A DNA stretch of 64,000 nucleotides from Streptomyces sp. NBC_01775 (lineage in GTDB: Bacteria; Actinomycetota; Actinomycetes; Streptomycetales; Streptomycetaceae), in contig NZ_CP109104.1 of assembly GCF_035917675.1 (NCBI RefSeq), positions 5,394,001 through 5,458,000 of the forward strand. Direction: 5' to 3'. The translations under genes were made by a program, and so were the position numbers. Positions within the stretch are counted from its first letter, which is position 1, and each line of letters begins with the position of its first letter. Positions 1-9,165 of this stretch are shown piece after piece. Below the pieces are notes generated by a model, which saw nothing but the letters and a program-made list of their open reading frames with translations, was not told the DNA's origin and did not search any database.

Positions 1-111
1 GCCGACGATCGTTCCTACGCTCTGGCCTGACTCACCCCAGGCTTCCTGGCCGAGGATCGCCGGTACGCACACGATGACGAAAGCCAGGATTCCCCAGCCG
101 GTCCACCACAT
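1..111 (-). CDS. small membrane protein, N-terminal part only (runs off the window)
   Basis: The reverse strand reads from ATG at 111 without a stop to the window edge (37 codons seen). The first residues, MWWTGWGILAFVIVCVPAIL, form a hydrophobic segment like a membrane anchor. A purine-rich AGAGGGGGA ribosome site lies just upstream of the ATG and decides the start. The family is not recognised; small one- or two-helix proteins of this kind are common hypothetical proteins in Streptomyces. The rest of the gene lies outside the window. Confidence 0.55.
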   Translation of the reverse strand, partial: MWWTGWGILAFVIVCVPAILGQEAWGESGQSVGTIVG

Positions 112-231
112 CGATTCCCCCTCTGGCTCCCGCTGGGGCTTCAGTGTGCCCAGCGACGCGTGCTCGCGCCAGCCGGTACGCGGGGGAGTTCCTGCCTCCG
201 TTGCGTCTTGCCCCGGCTGTCCTGCCCGCAA

Positions 232-385
232 GGATCCGCTCTACGCCGCGTTCGCCCTGGCCGTCACGATGGGCCTCCGGCGCGGCGAGATCGTGGGGCT
301 TCGCTGATCGGACGTGGACCTGGAAACCGTGTCCTGTACGTCCGCCAGCAGACGCAGCTCAGGCGCGGCCAGCTCTACCTCGCGG
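232..385 (+). pseudogene. fragment of a tyrosine-recombinase integrase
   Basis: The stretch reads KDPLYAAFALAVTMGLRRGE and continues into IVGLR, a stop codon, SDVDLE and, after a frameshift, VLYVRQQTQLRRGQLY. It is closely similar in DNA and protein to codons around 25748-25900 of the AICE integrase in this window and carries the first catalytic Arg motif (GLRRGEIVGLR). Only about 50 codons are left, broken by a TGA and a frameshift, with no neighbouring N- or C-terminal sequence. It is a scar of another pSAM2-like element or of a rearrangement involving one. Confidence 0.8.
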
Positions 386-1240
386 GAGGAGGGTGCCAGG
401 GCCGAGCACAGTCGTGCATGCTGTCCGGTCTCCAGTGCCCGCTCGAACCGCACCGCTTCCGCGGTGACGCCCTCGCGCCGCTCGGACGGCGTGCTGCAGG
501 CCCCGAGCGTGAGGAGGACCGCACCACCACGACGCCTGGCCCAAACTGTCCTGGCATCCCACCTCCTGTGCGGCCCGGACAGCGGGAGCAGGCTCCGCTC
601 ACCAGTGAGACACCCGGCCTCGCCCCCGGGCGAGTGAACGCCCAGGGCTGAGGAGCCCCGGGCGAGGCGGGCGGCCCTTGGGCCGGCCGGACTCTCAGCG
701 GCTGGAACTGGAGGAGACGGCGTCCCGAGCGCGGTCCAGGACAGAGGCGAACGGGCCCGTCGCCCACTGCATGGCGGTCGAGCCCGCCGCGCTGGGGTGC
801 GGGTGGGTGGGTGCGGCCTTCTCCACCGCCAGGAGCCGCTTGCCCATCTTGGTGCGCTCCCTCGACTTGAGCAGCGAGAAGTTCCACACCATGATCGCGG
901 AGTTCGAGCAGTCGGTGAGCGACCATGCCGAGTACGAGGAACGTGAGTTCCCGGCCCTGCGCAGCCGACTCAGCCAGAGGGGGGGCGGGGCCGGGGGCAG
1001 GCTGCGGAAGGGCAGCCGCTGCGTCCTCGGAGCAGGAGCTCGCTGAGGCGGATAGGCGGGTTGGGCCCTCGGCGAGCGTTCGAAAATGGTCCCGTCAGGA
1101 GGATCGCCTGGCGGGGGCTCCGACGACGCGACGCTGGAACGGAGCGCAGGTTCCTTCACCGGCCGACAGGACGGTCGGCCGGCGCGGACCGTCCGGCTCG
1201 GTGCGTGCGGGCGGTGATGGCAATGGCTGCTCTGTCCTGT
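386..1240. other. decayed intergenic region
   Basis: No convincing complete gene. Open frames here are short, overlap each other and have no recognisable domains. At about 868-1000 the plus strand reads FHTMIAEFEQSVSDHAEYEE followed by REFPALRSRLS, which resembles a helix of a hemerythrin (HHE) domain with its H-x-x-x-E-E pattern. It could be the remains of such a stress gene, but the match is short and has no proper start or end. Confidence 0.35.
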
Positions 1241-2116
1241 TTATGGGAGTGGTGTGCCGCCGGTGGCGTTGAGGATCTCCGCGGTGATGAAGCGGGCGTC
1301 TTCGGAGGCGAGGTAGACGTAGGCGGGGGCGAGTTCCGCGGGCTGTGCGGGTCGGCCGAACAGGGTGTTGGCGCCGAATTGTGTGGTGTCGGGGAGGGTC
1401 GCGGGGATCAGGGGGGTCCACACCGGTCCGGGGGCGACGGCGTTGACGCGGATGCCCCGGTCGGCGAGATTGCGGGCCAGGCCCTGGGTGAAGGTGACGA
1501 TCGCGCCCTTCGTCATGGCGTAGTCCAGCAGATGAGGCTTGGGCTGGTATGCCTGCACGGAGGTGGTGTTGATGACACAGCCGCCCTCCGGGATGTGCGG
1601 CAGCGCCTGCTGGGTGGTCCAGAACATGCCGTAGAGGTTGGTCTTGACCACCCGGTCGAGCTGCTCGGCGGTGATGTCGTCGATGCCGTTCGGCTGGGCC
1701 ATCTGGTAGGCGGCATTGTTGACGAGCACGTCGATGCGGCCGAACTCCGCCACCGCGGCCCCGACGAGGCGGCGGCACTCGTCCTCCGCGCGTATGTCGC
1801 ATGCGACGGCGACCGCCCGGCGGCCGGCGTCCTCCACCAGGCGGACGGTCTCGGCCGCCTCCAGTTCCTCTTCGGGCAAGTGGGCGAAGGCGACGTCGGC
1901 TCCTTCGCGTGCGTAGGCGAGTGCGACGGCACGCCCGATGCCCGAGTCACCGCCCGTGATCAGGGCACGGCGACCCGAGAGCCGTCCACTTCCTCGGTAG
2001 GTGTCCTCGCCGTGGTCGGGACGAGGCGTCATCTCCTCCGTGTCCCCGGGATGGGTCTGCTGCTGCTGCGGATACTCCGGCTCGGGGTGTTCTCCGGCCC
2101 GCTGTTCGCTGCTCAC
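1241..2116 (-). CDS. SDR family oxidoreductase
   Basis: A 291-aa short-chain dehydrogenase/reductase of the longer 'general stress' type (YhdF/YghA-like), with a hydrophilic Pro/Gln/Glu-rich N-terminal extension of about 45 residues. The cofactor motif TGGDSGIGRA follows at about residue 53, then NNAAYQ at about 134, and the catalytic Ser with Y-x-x-x-K in TTSVQAYQ and DYAMTKGA at about 185-200. [10 protein letters not shown] follows the active site as usual. It is an NAD(P)(H)-dependent cytosolic reductase; the substrate is unknown. A decayed second copy of its middle lies at about 9346-9585. Its upstream neighbour is a wrecked formate dehydrogenase gene. Confidence 0.9.
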   Translation of the reverse strand: MSSEQRAGEHPEPEYPQQQQTHPGDTEEMTPRPDHGEDTYRGSGRLSGRRALITGGDSGIGRAVALAYAREGADVAFAHLPEEELEAAETVRLVEDAGRRAVAVACDIRAEDECRRLVGAAVAEFGRIDVLVNNAAYQMAQPNGIDDITAEQLDRVVKTNLYGMFWTTQQALPHIPEGGCVINTTSVQAYQPKPHLLDYAMTKGAIVTFTQGLARNLADRGIRVNAVAPGPVWTPLIPATLPDTTQFGANTLFGRPAQPAELAPAYVYLASEDARFITAEILNATGGTPLP

Positions 2117-2329
2117 GGTTTCTCCCTTGAGTTTGGTGCCTGTCTTCGCCGGCAGCCGTCGGCGGGAAGCCGCCGGCTCGTCCGCAAGCCGCAGCCGTCA
2201 TTCCGAGATTCGCGCCGTGGACATGGGGCGAGCCCACGGGACCGGTCGTGCGGGGAAGCTGGCAATGTATTGGCGGTCGTGGGCGGCGTGGTGGGGTGCC
2301 GACTGCGAACCGGTGTCGAGACGGATGGT

Positions 2330-2803
2330 GCCAAGTGCGGCGTCGTAGGCGGCGCGCGCCCATCGCGACTGCCCACCGAGCCAGATGCGTGCGGGCGCCG
2401 ATGGCGCCGAGGCCGACGGTCCCCACCGTCTTGCCTTCGAGGTCGTGGGCCTTGGCCCCGGCCTCGGCGACCGTGATGCCGAGCTCGCGCGCGACGTCCC
2501 CGTCGATGTGGTCGGAGCCGATCCCGGCCGTGATGACGGCCTTGAGGTGCCGTGCCCGCTCGATGCGCCCCCGGCTCAGGTACACCGGCCAGAAAGGCGT
2601 GGTGACCAGCACCTCCGCGTCGGCTAGCTTCTCATCGAGGCTCTCGCCGGTCTCGGTCGTCCCGGTCAACCGGTGCCCCTGCTCGGTGAGGAACGGGCGA
2701 AGTCCCAGCGCACTGTCGTCAGTGCACTGGCGGCGTCCGCACGACATCATTGCCGGCCCCCTCGTGTCCGGGGTAGGAGACGTAGACAACCTTCACCCTG
2801 AAC
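2330..2803 (-). pseudogene. NAD-dependent formate dehydrogenase, broken
   Basis: The gene starts with GTG near 2803 (VKVVYVSYPGHEGAGNDVV), hits a stop, then resumes in another frame with FLTEQGHRLTGTTETGESLD, AEVLVTTPFWPVYLSRGRI and AVITAGIGSDHIDGDVA. These are the N-terminal hallmarks of D-2-hydroxyacid-type NAD-formate dehydrogenase. The sequence then jumps from ITVAEAG directly to AHDLEGKTVGTVGLGAIG: the segment with the N-S-x-S-V-A-E-H motif is deleted. Homology ends in the NAD-binding fold near 2330. An upstream frameshift, an internal deletion and a missing C-terminal half make it non-functional. Confidence 0.8.
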
Positions 2804-2902
2804 CTCCCAAGAGCCCGTCAATACGCGCATCCGGTGACGGAAAACGGCCGACCGTCTGCCCTGCCGGGCTTAGCGGCTGGGTGCCGCAGCGCCGTGGCGG
2901 GG

Positions 2903-3226
2903 TCAGCGGCCCAAGGCGCGCTGTAGCTGCTTCTTGTTCATCCGGGAGCGGCCCTTGACGCCCCGTTGGCGTGCCTCGTTGTAGAGCTGCTCGCGGGTGG
3001 GGCCCTGAGGGCCGGTGTGCGAACGTTCGCCGCCCCTCTTGGGTGCCGGCTTGTCCCGGACCGAGGTCCGGCTCGCGCTCTTGGCCTCGCCGGTCTGGGC
3101 CCGTTCCTTGTTCACCGTCCGCGAGGCGATCTCCTTCGCCCTTCGCGTGGACGTGCCCTGCTCCTCAGCGCCCTTCTTGATGTGCTCGTACTGCCGCTCG
3201 CGCTTCGCATTGGAACCCGCAGGCAT
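2903..3226 (-). CDS. small basic 'plasmid stabilization' protein with Rho-N-like C-terminus
   Basis: A 107-aa, strongly basic hydrophilic protein beginning MPAGSNAKRERQYEHIKKGA. This is a family widespread in Streptomyces and usually named 'plasmid stabilization protein' without experimental support. The last 35 residues (PTREQLYNEARQRGVKGRSR and MNKKQLQRAL) look like the small helix-extended-helix fold of Rho-N/SAP-like nucleic-acid-binding domains. GAGGAGG just ahead of the ATG fixes the start. It may bind DNA or RNA; the real role is unknown. Confidence 0.8.
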   Translation of the reverse strand: MPAGSNAKRERQYEHIKKGAEEQGTSTRRAKEIASRTVNKERAQTGEAKSASRTSVRDKPAPKRGGERSHTGPQGPTREQLYNEARQRGVKGRSRMNKKQLQRALGR

Positions 3227-3942
3227 GATCCCTCCTCATCGCTCCATTTGTCCTGATTCTCAATATTTGCGTATCGGATTCGGATCGGCGACCGCTGTTT
3301 CCAGGGTGTGGGGCCTACGGGTGCCACAGCTGTTCGCCGTTACGCGCAACATGTCGTCTTCACCGACGCCGACCAGGGCAGGAGTGGTCAGCGTGCGCAG
3401 CGCCGCTGTTCCTTCGCCGAGCGGGTCCGCCGCCGGTGACGGCTCGCCGTGGACGAGCTGTCAGCTGGCCGCGGAGCATACGGGCCGCGTGCGCGCGTAC
3501 TTCGCCGGTCGTGCCGGCCGAGGTCCATGCCCCGACGCCCGCTGTGCACACGTGCGCCCCCTACTGGCGCTGGACGACCACACACGCCCCCGTCCCCGGC
3601 TCTTGGCATCGTCAGCTCCCCGCGCCCAGGGCAGTCCTACCGGGCCACCATGCGGGTCCTGCCTCTTGCCGCCACCGACGAGAGGTTCGTCGGCCGGTGA
3701 ACTTCGACTGCGACCGTGCCGACACCGACGCGCTGACGAAACTTTCCGGACCCGCATCTTCACAGCCTGACTCCGGGCGGGGTCGCGTGCCGTGAGCCTG
3801 CCGGTATGGAACCGAGGTGCTTCCCGCTCTTTCGTGAAAAGTGGGGCACTCGGACATGCCATCGATAAATCCCGGGGTGGACCTGTGGCCCGGGGAGGGC
3901 ATCCGGTCGCGGGACTCGGGCAGGAGAAGTGGAGGAGCGGGC
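3227..3942. other. intergenic region without a supported gene
   Basis: The first 100 bases (3227-3330) are relatively AT-rich (around the stretch tcaatatttgcgtatcgg) and probably hold the promoter of the leftward gene ending at 2903. From 3330 to 3942 frames on both strands are open by high GC only; none shows a ribosome site, a recognisable domain or a convincing start. Confidence 0.5.
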
Positions 3943-5190
3943 GTGTCTCAGGACGACGGTCGGAGGACGGCGTCGCGCGGCCGGTGGACGCGGGCGCGAG
4001 GATGGGTGCGGCGTGCGAAGGGGGCCGGGGGGCTTGAGCGGCAGACCGTCGAGCTGATCGGCAAGAGCGCCCTGGCGGCCAGCGTCTGCTGGTACATCGC
4101 TCACGACCTCATGGGGGCGCTGACGCCGGCGTTCGCGCCGTTCTCGGCCGTGCTGATCATGCAGGTGACCGTCTACCAGTCGCTGCTGCAGGCCCTGCGG
4201 TACGGGGCGGCCGTCTGCGCGGGAGTGTTCGTCCAGGCCGGCTTGGGCTTCCTGGCCGGGCCCGACCTTCTGACGTTCGTCCTGGTAGCCCTGATCGCCC
4301 TGGTCATCAGCCGTTGGCGGCGCCTGGGCTCCCAGGGCGTCCAGGTGGCGACCGCGGCGTTCTTCGCGTTCTCCACCTACACCTCCTCGACCGGGAACCT
4401 GCAACGCGTCGAACAGCTCAGCCAGATCCTCGCCCTCGTGGGGATCGGCTGTGGAATCGGTGTGCTGATCAATCTCACCATTCTGCCCCCGGTCCGCTAC
4501 CGCAGCGCGGAGAACGGTATCCGGACCCTGTCGCACTCCCTGTGCGACCTGCTCAGCGACATCCCGCCGGTCCTGCGGGAGGGCGACCTGGGCGAAGAGA
4601 ACACCGAGGGCTGGCGGCAGCGGGCCGCAGCTTTGGGCACCACCGTCGGCCACAGCCGCTCGGCCCTCCTCACGGCGTGGGAGAGCCGGCACTACAACCC
4701 CCGCCGGCATCTGCCCGGGCCTTTGCGGGACCAGGACTTCTCCGGCTACCAGGAGGTGGCCGACGCCCTTGAACGCGTCACCTACCAGGTGGCGTCGATG
4801 ACACGCACGCTTCACCAGTGGCCGCAGGAGGAGGACGGCGAAGAGTGCCGCGAATTCCTGGCGCACTACGCAGACATGCTGGACGCACTCGCCCAGATCA
4901 TTCGCCGGTTCAGCGAGATCGACCTCAAGCGTCTCGCCCGGCAGACGGCCCAGGCGTGCGCCTGTGCCGAGGCCGCACGGGACAAGCACAGGCAGCTGCT
5001 CGAACGGGCCCGGGACACCGCACTCCCGCTGGGCGATCCTTCCAGGCCGTACGGCATCCTCCTCGTTGAAGCGACCCGGCTGATGGACGAAGCCCAGCAC
5101 TCCTGCGATGTCCTCCACCACTCCGCCCGCGAAACAGAGCAGCGCGAAACAGAACAGTCTGCGCGCACCGCGCGTGAACAGGCACGATGA
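3943..5190 (+). CDS. FUSC / aromatic acid exporter family membrane protein
   Basis: 415 aa from GTG at 3943, chosen because GGAGGAG stands 5 bases upstream; longer in-frame starts have no such site. The N-terminal 180 residues contain about six closely packed membrane segments (SALAASVCWYIAHDL, LLTFVLVALIALVISRW, ILALVGIGCGIGVLINL), typical of the FUSC domain of ArAE transporters (YccS/AaeB type). The remaining 230 residues are a helical cytoplasmic domain with frequent charged heptads, ending in a Glu/Arg-rich tail. It probably exports small aromatic or other organic acids. It stands alone in its transcription unit; the decarboxylase gene follows 208 bases later. Confidence 0.85.
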   Translation: MSQDDGRRTASRGRWTRARGWVRRAKGAGGLERQTVELIGKSALAASVCWYIAHDLMGALTPAFAPFSAVLIMQVTVYQSLLQALRYGAAVCAGVFVQAGLGFLAGPDLLTFVLVALIALVISRWRRLGSQGVQVATAAFFAFSTYTSSTGNLQRVEQLSQILALVGIGCGIGVLINLTILPPVRYRSAENGIRTLSHSLCDLLSDIPPVLREGDLGEENTEGWRQRAAALGTTVGHSRSALLTAWESRHYNPRRHLPGPLRDQDFSGYQEVADALERVTYQVASMTRTLHQWPQEEDGEECREFLAHYADMLDALAQIIRRFSEIDLKRLARQTAQACACAEAARDKHRQLLERARDTALPLGDPSRPYGILLVEATRLMDEAQHSCDVLHHSARETEQRETEQSARTAREQAR

Positions 5191-5398
5191 AGACCGGACG
5201 GCGCCGCATCCGGCGACGGGGTACCGACTGACCGGCAAGTCCTCCTCCCGCTGTGTACTGGCCGCCGGTACGAGCACGCCAAGCTGCTCGCGCCGCGCGC
5301 GGGGCCGGATGAGCGGGCGCCCGGGAAGGCCGATGGGCGCGGCGGCCGGATAGGAAAAGGCTGGTTCCTTTCCGCTGTGCCGGGGCACCCCGGGACAC

Positions 5399-6889
5399 AT
5401 GGATCACGATGCCGCACCGGTGCTGGAGGCGCTGGCCCGATATCAGAAGGCGGGAGAGCTGCCGTTCACGCCGCCGGGACACAAGCAGGCGAGGGGCGCC
5501 GATCCGCGCGTGCGCCAGGTGCTGGGCGACGCCGTCTTCCACGGCGACGTACTGGCCTCCGGCGGGCTGGATGACCGGCGCACCCGCGGCGGCGTCCTCC
5601 AGCGCGCCGAACACCTGATGGCCGACGCTGTCCACGCCGAGCACACCTTTTTCTCCACCTGCGGCAGCTCCCTGTCGGTGAAGTCCGCGATGCTCGCGGT
5701 CGCGGGCCCGCACGAGAAGCTGCTGGTCGGCAGGGACGCGCACAAGGCCGTGGTCTCCGGGCTCGTCCTGTCCGGCATCCGCCCGGTGTGGGTCGAGCCC
5801 CAGTGGGACGACGAGCGGAAGCTCGCGCACGCCCCCTCCGCCGCGTCCTTCGAGGCGGCGTTCGCCGAGCATCCGGACGCACGCGGCGCGCTGGTCACCA
5901 GCCCCACCCCCTACGGCACCTGCGCCGACCTGTCCGGCATCGCCGAGGTCTGCCACCGCAGGGGCAGGCCCGTCATCGTCGACGAGGCATGGGGCGCGCA
6001 CCTGCCCTTCCATCCCGACCTGCCCACCTGGGCCATGGACGCGGGCGCCGACGTGTGCGTCACCAGCATCCACAAGATGGGCAGCGGACTGGAGCAGGGC
6101 TCCGTCTTCCACCTCCAGGGCCCGCACATCGACCCCGCCGTCCTCGCCCAGCGTGCCGACCTGCTGGGCACCACCAGCCCCAGCGTGCTCCTCTACGCGG
6201 GCATGGACGGCTGGCGCCGCCAGATGGCGCTGCACGGCCGCGAACTGCTGGGGCACGCACTGGAACTGGCGGCCGAGGTCAGGGAGCGGCTTGAGGCCGT
6301 GGAAGGCGTCCACGTCAACGGCCGCGAGGACTTCACCGGCGAGGGCAGGGCCGCCGACCTGGACCCGCTGCCCATCGTCATGGACCTCTCCCAGCTGCCG
6401 GTCACCGGCTATCAGGCCGCCGACTGGATGCGCGAGCACCACCACATCGACGTGCATATCAGCGACCACCGCAGGATCAACACCCAGCTCACACACGCCG
6501 ACGATCAGGAAACGGCGGGTGTGCTCATCGACGCCGTACGCGAACTGGCCGCCCGCGCCCATGAGTTCCCCAAGGCCCCCACCATTTCCCTGCCCGCCTC
6601 CTCGGCGCTGCGCATGGAGCAGGCGTGCCTGCCCCGGGACGCCTACTTCGGGGGCGTCGAGGACGTCCCCGCGAGCGAGGCGACCGGGCGGATCGCCGCC
6701 GAGATGATCACCCCTTACCCGCCCGGCATCCCGGTCGTGCTCCCGGGCGAGCGCCTCACCGACACGGTCGTACGCTATCTGCGCAGCGGGGTGGAGGCGG
6801 GCATGAACCTCCCGGACGCCGCCTCCACCGACCTGGACACCATCCGGGTGCTCATCGAGGACCGACCGGTCCCGCCGGCGGACGACTGA
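5399..6889 (+). CDS. Orn/Lys/Arg decarboxylase-family PLP enzyme
   Basis: 496 aa, the length of the short (Bacillus SpeA/YaaO-like) class of fold-I basic amino acid decarboxylases. Seen in order: substrate-entry motif LPFTPPGHKQ (about residue 20), FFSTCGSSLSVKSAM (cofactor phosphate site), SPTPYGTCADL, VDEAWGAHLPFHP (Asp that contacts the PLP ring nitrogen) and TSIHKMGSG with the Schiff-base lysine (about residue 225). The C-terminal Orn/Arg-decarboxylase lobe (AEMITPYPPGIPVVLPGE) is present. It likely decarboxylates arginine, lysine or ornithine to a polyamine or diamine. Which substrate is used cannot be read from the sequence. A HAD phosphatase follows 58 bases downstream. Confidence 0.88.
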   Translation: MDHDAAPVLEALARYQKAGELPFTPPGHKQARGADPRVRQVLGDAVFHGDVLASGGLDDRRTRGGVLQRAEHLMADAVHAEHTFFSTCGSSLSVKSAMLAVAGPHEKLLVGRDAHKAVVSGLVLSGIRPVWVEPQWDDERKLAHAPSAASFEAAFAEHPDARGALVTSPTPYGTCADLSGIAEVCHRRGRPVIVDEAWGAHLPFHPDLPTWAMDAGADVCVTSIHKMGSGLEQGSVFHLQGPHIDPAVLAQRADLLGTTSPSVLLYAGMDGWRRQMALHGRELLGHALELAAEVRERLEAVEGVHVNGREDFTGEGRAADLDPLPIVMDLSQLPVTGYQAADWMREHHHIDVHISDHRRINTQLTHADDQETAGVLIDAVRELAARAHEFPKAPTISLPASSALRMEQACLPRDAYFGGVEDVPASEATGRIAAEMITPYPPGIPVVLPGERLTDTVVRYLRSGVEAGMNLPDAASTDLDTIRVLIEDRPVPPADD

Positions 6890-6947
6890 CCGCGAGGCTG
6901 TCACTTCCGGATTCCGCTGGGCCAGCACCGAGGAGGAAGGAGACTCC

Positions 6948-7622
6948 ATGCCGCGCGCCGCGCTCTTCGACGTCGACGGAACTCTCACCGACACCACCTA
7001 TCTGCACGTGAACGCCTGGTGGGAGGCGTTGCGGCAGGCCGGACACACGGTGCCGACAGCGGCGCTCCACGGCGCCGTGGGGCTCGGCGCCGGTGACCTG
7101 CTCGACCACGTGCTCGGCACCGGGCGCGACCACAGCCGGGACGCGTCGATCAGCGCCGCGCACAAGACGCTGTACGGCACCTGTCACGAGCGGCTGAGCG
7201 CGCTGGAGGGCGCCCGCGACCTGCTGTATACGTTGCACGGTCGCGGCTGGCGGATCGTACTGGCCACCTCGGCCCAGGGCTCCGAGCTGGAGGCACTGCG
7301 CCGGGCGCTTGACGCGGACGCCGTCATCTCCGGCACTTCGAGCGCCGACGACGTCTCCGAGGGCAAGCCCGCGCCCGGCCCCGTCGACCAGGCCAGGCAG
7401 CTGGCCGGGGCGGCGCGGGAACAGACCGTGTTCGTCGGCGACGCCGTGTGGGACATGCGCGCCGCCTCCCGCGCCGGGGTCACGCCCCTGGCGGTCCTCT
7501 CCGGCGGCATCCCCCGCGCCGATCTGGAGGAGGCGGGTGCCCAGCAGGTGTACGCGAACCCCGCCGACCTGCTGGCCGGTCTCGACGGGAGCGCCTTCGC
7601 CCGGCTGGAGCGGGAGGGCTGA
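6948..7622 (+). CDS. HAD-superfamily hydrolase (subfamily IA phosphatase)
   Basis: 224 aa. Motif I DVDGTLTDT at residue 8 supplies the nucleophile Asp and the acid/base Asp. A helical cap of about 60 residues follows, as in phosphoglycolate phosphatase and beta-phosphoglucomutase relatives. Motif II Ser/Thr is in VLATSAQG, motif III Lys in EGKPAPGP and motif IV acidic residues in VFVGDAVWDMRAA. GAGGAAGGAGA upstream of the ATG gives a strong ribosome site. It is a cytosolic phosphatase of unknown substrate, perhaps co-transcribed with the decarboxylase ahead of it (58-base gap). Confidence 0.9.
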   Translation: MPRAALFDVDGTLTDTTYLHVNAWWEALRQAGHTVPTAALHGAVGLGAGDLLDHVLGTGRDHSRDASISAAHKTLYGTCHERLSALEGARDLLYTLHGRGWRIVLATSAQGSELEALRRALDADAVISGTSSADDVSEGKPAPGPVDQARQLAGAAREQTVFVGDAVWDMRAASRAGVTPLAVLSGGIPRADLEEAGAQQVYANPADLLAGLDGSAFARLEREG

Positions 7623-7739
7623 GCGCGAGCCGAATGCTTCGGTCGAAGTTCTGTCCGGGCGGGCGGTTACCACCGGGGATCACTGCGTACGGGCCGCGCC
7701 CCCTGGGTACCCGGCGGCCCGAAGCGAGAGGAGGCCCCC

Positions 7740-8408
7740 ATGACGGGAGAGAGCGGCGACGACCTGCGCGCCCAGGACGCCGAGGACTCGCGCGGTACCG
7801 GGGACGTCAGCACCGATGACGCCGCGGAGCTGGGCGAGGGCCCTGTGGAGGGCGCCGAGCCCGGTGAGCGGGTGGCGCGGGGTCCTTGGACGCCGCCTGT
7901 GGAGGTGGATCCGCCGCCGCGTGTGGGGGGCGTGGAGGGCGAGGGTCCGGACAGCTCTTTTGTGGCTCCTGTCCCGGAGGGCGCGAGTGGGTGGGCGGGG
8001 CCTTCCGATCCGGGCGGGGATCCCGAGGAGGAGGGCATTCCCGATCTTCAGGACGGTACGCCCGAGCAGGAGCGCTCCAGCGACCCGCAGCAGCAACCGG
8101 TCCCCGGTGACAGTCCCACAGCGCCCACTCTGGCCGCGCCGACCCCCGCCGAACTGCACGAGGGCGAGTCCCTGGAGGAGCGGCTCGCCGAGGAGGAGCC
8201 GGAGGAGACGGTGGCCGAGGCGGTCTCCGGCACTCCCAGTGAACCGGCGGGGCGGCTGCACGAGGACGTCGAGCCGATGCCCCCGCGCCGCCAGGACGTG
8301 TACGGCCGCCAGACCGGCACGGGAGGACTCTCCGCCGAAGAAGAGGCCATCCGGAACGTGGGCGAGGGCGAGGGCGAGGGCGGGAACGTGGACGAGGGCG
8401 AGGCGTAA
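7740..8408 (+). CDS. acidic, disordered DUF5709-like protein
   Basis: 222 aa, extremely rich in Glu, Asp, Gly and Pro, with no hydrophobic core or membrane segment. The segment GESLEERLAEEEPEE (residues about 141-155) and the ending GGLSAEEEAIRNV are the recognisable marks of DUF5709 proteins, which occur near stress genes of Streptomyces; their function is unknown. GAGAGGAGG is placed correctly before the ATG. The C-terminus ends in a short (GE) repeat coded by gagggc-type repeats, which could vary in length by slippage. Confidence 0.7.
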   Translation: MTGESGDDLRAQDAEDSRGTGDVSTDDAAELGEGPVEGAEPGERVARGPWTPPVEVDPPPRVGGVEGEGPDSSFVAPVPEGASGWAGPSDPGGDPEEEGIPDLQDGTPEQERSSDPQQQPVPGDSPTAPTLAAPTPAELHEGESLEERLAEEEPEETVAEAVSGTPSEPAGRLHEDVEPMPPRRQDVYGRQTGTGGLSAEEEAIRNVGEGEGEGGNVDEGEA

Positions 8409-8519
8409 GGCCGCACGGGCGGCCGACGACCGCGCTGAACGGCTCACGGTGGACAGCTCACCGTCCACCGGGTGTGCGCCGTCCACCGGGTCTACGCCGC
8501 AGCCCCGTGGCCTCTCCCC

Positions 8520-8905
8520 GGAACGGCGCCCGAAGTTCCCACATGAGTGAGCCCCTCGCGACGGCGTCGAAGTCCTCCCACACCAGCCGGCCGGAGCGCT
8601 CGCACTCGCCGAGCGGCTGCGCGACCTCCTCGCGCACGACGCCGGTCAGCCGGCCGGCAGCCCGTGCAGCGGCTGGGGGGGGTCTCCAGTACCTTCTCGG
8701 CGAACTCCCGGTGCCACTCGCGCTCCCGGCCGCCGGAGAGGAGCACCCCGTGCGGCTGGAACTGGCCCAGCGCGCCGCGCTTTTCCAGCGTGGCGGGGGA
8801 GAAGGGCTCGGGCGTCTCGCACAGGATGCGGTGCGCGTCCCCGGGATCGAGGACCAGCGCGTACGCGCGTCCCCGTACCGTCAGCGGCAGTGGCGTCGCG
8901 TGCGT
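8520..8905 (-). pseudogene. cytochrome P450 N-terminal fragment
   Basis: On the reverse strand the pieces ATPLPLTVRG, AYALVLDPGDAHRILCETPE, PFSPATLEKRGALGQFQPHG and VLLSGGREREWHREFAEKVL follow each other. They match the region around helices B-C of actinobacterial P450s, where REREWHR is the helix-C W/H-x-x-x-R haem-propionate contact. Frames change before AYALVL and after VLETP, and homology fades after GRLVWEDFDAVARGS. The I-helix, ExxR and Cys haem-ligand parts are absent, so this is a remnant. Confidence 0.6.
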
Positions 8906-9165
8906 CGTTCACGAGAGACCCGCGGTGCCCGTCGGACCCCGTGGCGAAACGACGTGCCCCTCCCGCGCCCGGGGGCGCAGGCGGGGTGGTCTGCTGAGCA
9001 GATCGATGCCGGTACGGATATGCGGTCCGTGCCAACGAGGACCTCGTGACGTCGAAGACGTCCGGGTGTTTCGGGCCGGGGCGCCGGGACACCCGGCTGA
9101 TCCCCTACGGGAGGGCTGGTGAGCGTGAGCCCTCCCGCTGTCGCGTACTCAAGAGAGGTGCAGCC

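Noticed and set aside
7640..7739. A SigB-type promoter (gggtac box at about 7704) before the DUF5709-like gene
   Set aside because: No matching -35 box at 14-16 bases could be found; the gggtac alone is not enough.
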